Source of the DNA: CAZSSM01 sp964609385
Lineage (GTDB): Bacteria > Planctomycetota > Planctomycetia > Isosphaerales > Isosphaeraceae
NCBI GenBank assembly: GCA_964609385.1
Contig: CAZSSM010000069.1
Location: 1-36,447, forward strand
DNA: 36,447 nucleotides
Direction of reading: 5' to 3'
How positions within the stretch are numbered: the stretch's first letter is position 1; each line of letters begins with the position of its first letter. The notes below the pieces were generated by a model that saw only the letters and a list, made by a program, of their open reading frames with translations, was not told the DNA's origin and made no database searches. A program made the translations under genes and the position numbers. Below are positions 15,307 through 22,478 of this stretch, piece by piece.

Positions 15307-16734
15307 TCAGTTCGCGGCGTTCGCCTCAACGGCCGGATCGGTCACCTCGGGCACGTCCGAATTTGCCCCGGGCCGGTTCGCCAAATCGTCCGAGTTCGAC
15401 GTCCCCTGCGCTTCAGGAACCCGATCGATCGCTTCACCGCGGGGGGGACTTTGGACTTTGGCCAGTTGCTTGGACAGCTCGGTGTAGGTGGCCAGCGACA
15501 TGACCAGGACCAGCGGGAGGGTCAGGGCCGAGAGCCCCTTGAGCCAAGGTCCGTTGACCCGGTCGCCCATGATCGCCCGGCTGTTGGAGACCAGGAACAG
15601 GCTGATCACGACCGAGGGGGCGGCCAGCATCGTCGCCGCCTGGGCCAAGACCAGCGCGTTGGCCTTGTTGAACCGGTCGGACATGACGAAGGCGGCGATG
15701 ACCATGCCGACGATCATGATCAGGATGGTGAAGGCGCGGGGCCAAGCCTGGTTCATCGATCGGCCCAGACCGAGGCTGTCGGCTAGCAGGCCGCCGCCGA
15801 TGATCGCGTTGACCGAGATCGAGCTGAAGGCCGCGGCCCAGAGTCCCGCGCAGAAGATCACCAACGACCAACGTCCGAAGAGCGCCTCCAGTTGCCGGGC
15901 CATATCGCCGGCATCGCGGATGACCAAACCCTCGGGCCGAAGCGCTGCGGCGGAAGTCATCGTGATCAGGATCGTGATCAGTGCGAGGATCCCGATCCCG
16001 ACGACTGAGTCGCGCACCCCACGCACCAGTCGGGTCTCATCCCAACCCTTCTGCTGGACCAGATAGGACTGATAGATGCAGGCGTGGACCACGAAGGTCG
16101 TGCCGACCAAGCCGGCCATCGTCACGAGGACATCGATCTCACCGGCCCCGCCGCCGACCCCGGTGGTCGCGGGGTCCTCTGGCACGCTCGGGACCAGGCC
16201 CCGGAGCGCTGCGAGGAGGTCCGGACCGGCGTAGACCAGGTTGGCCAGGAACGCTGTGATCATGACCAGCACCAAGAACCCCATCAAGCGCTCGATCAGC
16301 GTGTAAAGGTTCGGCGCCAGCAGCACGAAGGCCAGCGAGATCCCCGTGAAGATGAACGGCCAGGCGCGCTCGTCGATGCCCGGACCGACCACGCCCGAGG
16401 CCGCCGCGGCCACGCCCAGGTTGTTGCCGAACTGGAAACTGGCGGCCATCAGAAACGCCGAGACCCCGATCACGACCGACAGCCAGCGCCCGTAGTGCTG
16501 GGCGATGATCGTTAGCATCGACTCCCGATGCGTCACCCCGAACCGCGCGCCCAGGACCGTGTAGGTCATCATCGCCGTCGAGGCCAGCACCACCACCCAG
16601 ATCAACTGGTAGCCGAAGAGCGACCCGATCTTCGAGGCCGTCGTCACGCTGCCCGGACCCAGGGCCACCGACGCGATGATGATCCCCGGGCCCAGCACCG
16701 ATGCCACACGGCCCAACCACGATCCGATCGCCAT
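15307..16734 (-). CDS. Nramp-family-like transporter with altered metal site
   Basis: 475 aa, about eleven membrane segments. The fold is clear from LGPGIIIASVALGPGSVTTA (TM1), FGYQLIWVVVLAS (TM2) and GLVGTTFVVHACIYQSYLV (TM6). In canonical Nramp transporters of Mn2+/Fe2+, TM1 carries DPGN and TM6 carries MPH. Here the equivalents are GPGS (residues 26-29) and VVH (215-217), so the metal-binding Asp, Asn and Met are all replaced; only the His remains. A different substrate, such as Mg2+ as in the NRMT branch, or a non-metal solute, is therefore possible (inference). The C-terminal ~50 residues are hydrophilic. GGGGA eight bases upstream supports ATG 16734. Confidence 0.85.
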   Translation of the reverse strand: MAIGSWLGRVASVLGPGIIIASVALGPGSVTTASKIGSLFGYQLIWVVVLASTAMMTYTVLGARFGVTHRESMLTIIAQHYGRWLSVVIGVSAFLMAASFQFGNNLGVAAAASGVVGPGIDERAWPFIFTGISLAFVLLAPNLYTLIERLMGFLVLVMITAFLANLVYAGPDLLAALRGLVPSVPEDPATTGVGGGAGEIDVLVTMAGLVGTTFVVHACIYQSYLVQQKGWDETRLVRGVRDSVVGIGILALITILITMTSAAALRPEGLVIRDAGDMARQLEALFGRWSLVIFCAGLWAAAFSSISVNAIIGGGLLADSLGLGRSMNQAWPRAFTILIMIVGMVIAAFVMSDRFNKANALVLAQAATMLAAPSVVISLFLVSNSRAIMGDRVNGPWLKGLSALTLPLVLVMSLATYTELSKQLAKVQSPPRGEAIDRVPEAQGTSNSDDLANRPGANSDVPEVTDPAVEANAAN

Positions 16735-16926
16735 CGCTTGTCCCCGTCTCGGTTGTCGCGGTCATCAAGCTTGTGGATGACGCCCACGAGCCAATAGGAA
16801 TGCTCACACGACCGGCGACGTGCCCCCAGCCGTTGACGTCCCAGGATCCCCGCGCCGATCCCACGTTGCAACCCTCACCTCCCCGTCGCGATGGCCCCGA
16901 CCCCGATCGGTCGATAGTCGGCCAGT

Positions 16927-18522
16927 TCAAGTGGGGCGTCCGTTGCGGGGTCCTTCGGGAACATCCAACGGCTTCGACGGATCGCCGACGGCCTGACGCA
17001 ACGCCAAGGCGACCTGGATCACCCCGTAGCCGACTGACCGCGCATACAGGCCGCCCTGGGCCTTGCACGCCGGCTTGAGCCGGTTGCTGACTCCGTGACC
17101 GGCAAACTTGTTCTGCAAGACCACCTGGCACGTCCCGGACCGCACCCGCTGCTCGATCGTCTCCAAGCTCGACGGCAAGCCGGTCCCGTGTTCGACCCAG
17201 GTCAGTTCGTCGAACGCGAAGGCGTGCTCCAATCGCTCCCGGGCATCCTCGCGCGGATCACCACCGATCAGCACGGCACGGCGTCCGCGCGTCCATTCCA
17301 GCAGGTCGGCGTACTGCGGGGGGAGCGACGGCGGGTCGATCGGCTCAGTCCGTTTGAGATGGCTCCGCAGGTTTCGGAAGTCATTGCCCTTCAGCAGACC
17401 CTGGTAGGGCCGAATCAACTCGAGGAACTCGGGGTCCTTCGTGCCGAGCAGGGGGATCGCCCTCCGGGCCAGATCGAGCAGCTCAGTCCGCGTCGACGCA
17501 TCGGTCTCCGGATCGTTCTCGTCGTCCCGCTCCATGAGGAAGGCCTTGAGGTCCATCAAGGCGAGCTGGCCGGCCTCGAGGTTGGCCTGGCTTTCAGCCT
17601 CCTTGCGCTCCTCGCGCTCCCGGCGTTCGCGCTCCCGTTGCTCGGCGCGTCGCTGCTCGGCGCGGAAGGCCTCCAGTTCCGACTCGGCCTGGCGGACCAT
17701 CTGGTCCCAGTCCTGCTTGTGATCGCGCTGAAAGGCGGGGATGTGGCCGGGCTGATGCACCTTGGAGAAGTCGGCCAGTTCGCGGAAGAGCCGGTTGGCC
17801 TGCGTCTCCAAGTCGGACCAAGACGTGTTGGTGGCCTCCGTGGATTCGGAGACCTGCTCGTGCAGCTCGGCCTGGAGCCGACGGAGCCGACCCAGCCAGT
17901 ACTTCAATTGCGCGAACTGGACGCCCTGATCGGCGCCGGCCAGCGGCCCGATCTCCGAATGAACCTCGCCCTCAAGCTCGGTCAATGTGCCTCGGATCTG
18001 CAGGAGTCGGGCCTTGTCCAGGGATCCACGATCGGGCGCGTACTCGGCCCGCTTATCGTAATCGCCCAAGATCGTGTTGAGATTCTCACGTGCCTGCAAG
18101 TACGCCTGACGCGCCCGAGCCAACTGCCGGGAGGACTCGATCGACTCCTCGGTGAACTGCTTCAGCTCCGTCTCCGCCTGGTCGCGGATTCGGTCGAGGT
18201 TCGTCCGCGACTCCTTCTGGAGGGCGCGCGATTCCTCCCGCTCCGATGTCTCCATCGCACCGACCTCGGCGGCCAGCTCGCCCTCAACCATCTGGAGTTC
18301 CTCCAAGCTCTCGTTGACGTCCTCCAACATCTTCTCGAGGCGGGGCAACTCTCGGTCGCGGCGCGCCTCGACCAACTTGTGATGGCGCTCGGCCTGGTCC
18401 AGCTCCTCCGCGCGCCCTTGCAACGCCTCGGCACGGGTCCGCATCTTCCGTCGCCAGTGCAGATGTTGCAGCTTCGCCAGCGGTTCGATCATTTGGGCTA
18501 CGATCCTGTTCCACAGAGTCAT
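16927..18522 (-). CDS. Long coiled-coil protein with DUF2325-like C-terminus
   Basis: 531 aa from ATG 18522; GGGGAG lies ten bases upstream, while ATG 18540 has no Shine-Dalgarno. Residues 25-320 are almost entirely helical with heptad character (LEKMLEDVNESLEELQMVEG; ARARQAYLQARENLNTILGD) and a very charged stretch at 295-310. Residues 412-512 match DUF2325: RRAVLIGGDPRED, WVEHGTG, IEQRVRSGTCQVVLQNKFAGH, then SNRLKPACKAQGGL. DUF2325 proteins are small Rossmann-like domains of unknown function, here used as the end of a coiled-coil stalk. No membrane segment. Possible scaffold or sensor; function unknown. Confidence 0.8.
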   Translation of the reverse strand: MTLWNRIVAQMIEPLAKLQHLHWRRKMRTRAEALQGRAEELDQAERHHKLVEARRDRELPRLEKMLEDVNESLEELQMVEGELAAEVGAMETSEREESRALQKESRTNLDRIRDQAETELKQFTEESIESSRQLARARQAYLQARENLNTILGDYDKRAEYAPDRGSLDKARLLQIRGTLTELEGEVHSEIGPLAGADQGVQFAQLKYWLGRLRRLQAELHEQVSESTEATNTSWSDLETQANRLFRELADFSKVHQPGHIPAFQRDHKQDWDQMVRQAESELEAFRAEQRRAEQRERERREREERKEAESQANLEAGQLALMDLKAFLMERDDENDPETDASTRTELLDLARRAIPLLGTKDPEFLELIRPYQGLLKGNDFRNLRSHLKRTEPIDPPSLPPQYADLLEWTRGRRAVLIGGDPREDARERLEHAFAFDELTWVEHGTGLPSSLETIEQRVRSGTCQVVLQNKFAGHGVSNRLKPACKAQGGLYARSVGYGVIQVALALRQAVGDPSKPLDVPEGPRNGRPT

Positions 18523-18663
18523 CGTCGACCGACTCCCCATGGGTACGGCCGGGTCCCGACGACCACGACCGTCGTCAACTCACCTATCGAACGCCCCCCG
18601 GAACTTAAAGCCAATGGGGGGATTGATGAATGCTTTTCTAGACCTGAGATTACTTAAAGGATT

Positions 18664-19680
18664 CTATGGGAATATCCGGCGCAAGGTCCAATCCACGAGG
18701 GTCGTGACCGATCCTTCGAGTCGACGCCCCGACTCGGCCGGCGACGATCCCCCCGAATCGCGACGGCTCGCGATCAGCACGTAGATCGGCCCGACCTCGT
18801 TGTTGGGATCGCCCGGCCGCTCGTACCAGCCCGAGCGGATCCGGACCGGAGGGTCTGAGTTGAGCGCACCGCTCTTGAAATAGTGACGGCCCCGGTCGGG
18901 GGACGTTTCCAAGAACAATGCCTCCCGGACCGCCCGACGAGTCGCTTCAGCAAGTCGGCCGTTTGGGGTCGAGCCCCCAGCCAGGTCGACCATCGTGACG
19001 GCCAAGCCTCGTGCATCGGCCTGGTTATCGCCGGTCGCTGTCCTTGAGGCCAACATGTAGCGCCGAACGGCCAGGCCCTCGCGGTCCGGACCCCGTGCCC
19101 GGATCCGACGGGTAACCTCAGCGGGACCACCCAAATCGGCAATCGCTAAGTTCGTGGCGGCATTATAAACTGCGTTTGAGACCCCTTCGCCGTGGATCAT
19201 GATTCGACCGATCTGACGGACCGTCGCATCTGCCAATTCCTTGACGATCTCGGCGCGGACCGCCTCTGAGAAGTGGACCACCGCTGGATGCTCCGGGTCG
19301 CTCAGGATCGCCCGCGCCCCCGGCAAGGGGCGGTCGAGGCCCTCGGAGCGCGCGTCGAAGAACTCGACCAGGATCGCCGGCTTGATCGCGCTGGCCGACG
19401 GACGAGGCACCTTCGACGCCAACGTCGCGATCGGCCGACCCGCCCCGTCACCGACCCAGACACTGATCTCCAGTCCCGGCGTTGCCTCGACCTCCTCGGC
19501 CACCCGTTGCATCAAGGCCGCCTGATCGAACCGAGCCGCACCTACCTCCTGCGCCGCGACCCCGACACGAACGACGAGCCCGATCACCCACGCCCCAACG
19601 AACGTCAACCCGATCCAACCCAAACCGCCACGCTTCAGAAACGCAGATCCCAACGCCCAGACTCCGTTCGTGGCCGACAT
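18664..19680 (-). CDS. Class A beta-lactamase-fold serine hydrolase
   Basis: 338 aa from ATG 19680. A membrane/signal segment (WIGLTFVGAWVIGLVVRVGV, 22-41) places the enzyme outside the cytoplasm. The penicillin-recognising fold is supported by SAIK (97-100, catalytic Ser and Lys), YNAATNLAIADLGG (172-185), which occupies the SDN position with YNA, and HYFKSGAL (KSG at 269-271 for the KTG triad). The family includes class A beta-lactamases (PF13354) but also many uncharacterised hydrolases; the missing SDN serine argues against a standard beta-lactamase. The frame is open upstream to 19836, but that part lacks signal features. It stands alone between a coiled-coil gene and a LamG gene. Confidence 0.8.
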   Translation of the reverse strand: MSATNGVWALGSAFLKRGGLGWIGLTFVGAWVIGLVVRVGVAAQEVGAARFDQAALMQRVAEEVEATPGLEISVWVGDGAGRPIATLASKVPRPSASAIKPAILVEFFDARSEGLDRPLPGARAILSDPEHPAVVHFSEAVRAEIVKELADATVRQIGRIMIHGEGVSNAVYNAATNLAIADLGGPAEVTRRIRARGPDREGLAVRRYMLASRTATGDNQADARGLAVTMVDLAGGSTPNGRLAEATRRAVREALFLETSPDRGRHYFKSGALNSDPPVRIRSGWYERPGDPNNEVGPIYVLIASRRDSGGSSPAESGRRLEGSVTTLVDWTLRRIFP

Positions 19681-20136
19681 CGGCCCGGTCCATCGAATCA
19701 AACTCCCGACCGCCCATCGACGGCGCGTGGTCGAGTCACAACCAGTCGACTTTACCCTGAGCGATCCGGGCTGTCCCGACGATTCCGAATCCGAAACTCC
19801 TGGGACCTGCCGTCCACACACCCAAGGCTTGCCCATAGCGGGCGTGGAACGCTCCTGAGTCCGATCTGGCGTTTCCTGCCCGAACCTCGCCCGGTGCAGT
19901 CAGAGGATGGCGAAGACTGCGACACGTTGCCGAGCAACTCCTGGAAATAATGCCTCGAGACCGCCAACTGATCTTCGGACCTCCCCGAGCCAACCCAATC
20001 GGACCCCGAAAGCGTTTCGGGTGGGCCTCCTATCCCGAGACGCTCCACCTTCAACGACTCTTTCGACTTCGATGCCGAGCAGAAGCGGCGTTCGTAGTCC
20101 CGACGACCCATCAACGGATCTCTGATCTGGCTTTAT
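19681..20136. other. Intergenic region between minus-strand genes
   Basis: It holds a 7-bp hairpin (20005-20021) near the end of the LamG gene and presumably the promoter of the beta-lactamase-like gene. No coding frame with protein-like features, RNA gene or repeat was recognised. Confidence 0.4.
20005..20021. terminator. Short hairpin downstream of the LamG-like gene
   Basis: CCCGAAA, loop GCG, TTTCGGG: a perfect 7-bp stem located about 115 nt beyond the stop of the minus-strand gene ending at 20137. No U-tract follows on the minus strand, so its role as a terminator is tentative. Confidence 0.35.
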
Positions 20137-21123
20137 TTACTGTTGCAAGGCATCGAGATTTGCCGACTCGTGGAGTCGGAGGATTTCCTCGTCGGTCAGG
20201 CAACGATCGAAGACGGCGAGTCCACCGAAACGTCCTTTGGTCGCTTCACGAGTCATGCTGCCGACGGCGTATCGGGATCCAACGGTGAAGTCGGATCCGC
20301 CATCAGGTTTGCTCCGAGCGTGTTTCTCGGGATCGTAGGCGAAGATACCGCGCCCGTGGTAATACGGGTTCATCCCGCGGTCGCCTCCGTCAGGACCCTC
20401 GTTCGTGAAGTAGCGGTCGTTCCGCCTGTCCTCCTCGGGATTCAGCTTACGTCGATCGAGCACACCGTTGATGTACGCGCGGATGTATTGACCGTCGTAA
20501 GTGAAACCGAGCGTACACCACTGATCGACGGGGACCTTCTTCCTCGTCGCTGCGTAGTCGACGCACCACGGGAAACGGCTGCCGTCGGCCCTCTGGGTGA
20601 CACCGCCCTCACTCGAGATATGCGGCACCAACTGGTAAGCACCCCCGTAAGCCGGCATGTGCATCAGCAGCGCGTACTGGCGCGTTCCCGAGTCGTCGTC
20701 CCGCCCCTTGCCCTCGCTCCACATCCCCGCGATCGTCCGGCTCTGATCGATGTCGGTGATCCGGACGACAGCGAACATGCTGACTTGAGCCTTGGAACCG
20801 CAAATGTTCAAATCCTTGGTCTCTGTGTACGGAATCTTCATGTACTGACGCCCGTTGAATTCGGCGGCGAACCCGGAATAAGGCCCACCCGCGACTCGGG
20901 CGATCGGACCGCTGACCTCTCGAAGGGGATGCGGATTGGCGGTTCCGCTGGACAAACGGGCCGAGCCACCCGGTTCGCCGAATGTCCAGAACGCGACCAG
21001 GCCCGGTATGGATTCGACGACGCTGGGGTCGCCCGTTGCAGACTGTCCGATCGCCAATGGGCAACGGAACCCATAAATCAAGAGAACCGCGACGATGGCG
21101 GCCAAGCGATGAGCCCTTTTCAT
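20137..21123 (-). CDS. Secreted LamG/concanavalin-like domain protein
   Basis: 328 aa from ATG 21123, chosen because a signal peptide begins there (MKRAHRLAAIVAVLLIYGF, then LAIGQSATG) and GGAGA lies about ten bases upstream; the frame extends to 21270 without such features. The mature protein has the jelly-roll pattern of LamG_3: GLVAFWTFGE, FAAEFNGRQYMKIPY, VSMFAVVRITD, WCTLGFTYDGQYIRAYINGV, and the usual closing GGLAVFDRCLTDEEILRLHE. It likely binds carbohydrates or other extracellular ligands; enzymatic residues are not apparent. It is divergent from the WD40-like gene, with a shared 200-nt promoter region. Confidence 0.85.
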   Translation of the reverse strand: MKRAHRLAAIVAVLLIYGFRCPLAIGQSATGDPSVVESIPGLVAFWTFGEPGGSARLSSGTANPHPLREVSGPIARVAGGPYSGFAAEFNGRQYMKIPYTETKDLNICGSKAQVSMFAVVRITDIDQSRTIAGMWSEGKGRDDDSGTRQYALLMHMPAYGGAYQLVPHISSEGGVTQRADGSRFPWCVDYAATRKKVPVDQWCTLGFTYDGQYIRAYINGVLDRRKLNPEEDRRNDRYFTNEGPDGGDRGMNPYYHGRGIFAYDPEKHARSKPDGGSDFTVGSRYAVGSMTREATKGRFGGLAVFDRCLTDEEILRLHESANLDALQQ

Positions 21124-21323
21124 CCAAGGGGTCTCCTCTCCGTCGATCCGAAGTCCGACCGATTTCGTGTGGGACGTCTCGACCGGCATGCTACCGTAGT
21201 CATCGGCTTCCCGGCCGGGAGTCTGCGAAGCTAGACCACCGGATTGAGTTCGTCCCCGATTGTAATCCAACCGTCGCGGTTCTCGAAAGGAAGTCCGGAT
21301 CCGCGAACTGAGGAGCCTGTGAA

Positions 21324-22448
21324 ATGCGAAGTCTTCGATTTTGTTCGTTCCTGTTGCTCGCCGGAGTCGTCTTCATCTCCGAGTCGCGAGCCAACGAAGA
21401 CCACCAACTCAACCGCGTCTGGAGCCGGCTGGCCGACGTGATGGGCGAATTCGGCTCGGTCGAATCGGCCGAGTTCTCCCCCGACAGCCGATTCATCGTG
21501 ACCGGGACCAAATACGACCGGACCGTCCGCGTCTTCCGCACGACCGACGGCGTCATGCAGTGGGGCATCGGATTACACGCGGAGATCGAACGGGTCGCTT
21601 GGAACGCAGACGGGACCCAAGTGGTCTCGGTGAGCGAAGATCATTTCATGCGAGTCATCGACGCAAGCGATGGCACGATCGTCAGGGAAATCGAGCACGG
21701 CAATGGTATGGACTCGTTGGCCCTTTCGCACGACGGAACGATCATGGCGGTCGGCGAAGAGATGCGCGGCGAATCGACGGGCGATCGAACAGAAAAAGCG
21801 ACGCCTGTGATCTTGTACGACGCGACGACCTGGCAGGAGATCGGTCGCGTCGATCAGCGGTCCACGGCGAACGAAATCTCCTTCTCGCCCGACGATCGAT
21901 ACTTCGTCGTCGTCGGTGGCAACCGCCTGAAAATCTGGGAGACAGCGACCGGTCGGGAGGTCGCCTCGGCCAAGACTTTCACTGATAGCGAGTACCCCGA
22001 ACGCAGTCGGTTCATCAGCGCGAAGTTTTCCCCCGACGGCAAGACGATCGCGGTTGGAGCCAACGGGGGATGGTTGTACTTCTTTTCGGCTCCGGACGGC
22101 AAATACATTCGCCGGCTGAACAAGACCGGCGACAAGATCGAGACCGTCGAGTGGACGAGGGACGGCAAATACGTCGTCTCCGCAGGCAAAGGCAACGTGA
22201 TCGACTTCATCGCAACCCGCCATGCCCTCGACCGCAGCCTGGACAACAACAGCGTCCCGATCGCCATGCGCATCGCCGCCACCGACCAGCTCGAATACAT
22301 GCACTTCAATTCGACAGGGTCTTTGCTGGTGACCGCTCACCAAGACGGTACGGTCCAGCTTTGGACCTATATGTCCGATAACCCCGGGATCAACCAACGC
22401 TCGCATCGACGATTGATTGAGTCGCAAATCAAGCGGTTCGGAAACTGA
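21324..22448 (+). CDS. Secreted WD40/YVTN-type beta-propeller protein
   Basis: 374 aa. An N-terminal signal peptide (SLRFCSFLLLAGVVFISESR, then AN) is followed by about seven WD-like blades: SAEFSPDSRFIVTGT, RVAWNADGTQVVSVSED, SLALSHDGTIMAVGEE, EISFSPDDRYFVVVGG, SAKFSPDGKTIAVGANGG, TVEWTRDGKYVVSAG and YMHFNSTGSLLVTAHQDG. GAGGAG nine bases upstream of ATG 21324 supports the start. A protein-interaction scaffold outside the cytoplasm is likely. It converges on the kinase-FGE gene with only 30 nt between stop codons. Planctomycetes often carry WD40 and kinase genes together, but a direct link is inference. Confidence 0.88.
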   Translation: MRSLRFCSFLLLAGVVFISESRANEDHQLNRVWSRLADVMGEFGSVESAEFSPDSRFIVTGTKYDRTVRVFRTTDGVMQWGIGLHAEIERVAWNADGTQVVSVSEDHFMRVIDASDGTIVREIEHGNGMDSLALSHDGTIMAVGEEMRGESTGDRTEKATPVILYDATTWQEIGRVDQRSTANEISFSPDDRYFVVVGGNRLKIWETATGREVASAKTFTDSEYPERSRFISAKFSPDGKTIAVGANGGWLYFFSAPDGKYIRRLNKTGDKIETVEWTRDGKYVVSAGKGNVIDFIATRHALDRSLDNNSVPIAMRIAATDQLEYMHFNSTGSLLVTAHQDGTVQLWTYMSDNPGINQRSHRRLIESQIKRFGN

Positions 22449-22478
22449 CCTCGATTCTCCGCGATCGGATCCTTCCGC

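Noticed and set aside
17095..18657. 520-residue plus-strand frame
   Set aside because: It mirrors the coiled-coil/DUF2325-like gene. The leucine-rich sequence comes from the complement of Glu/Gln/Lys codons.
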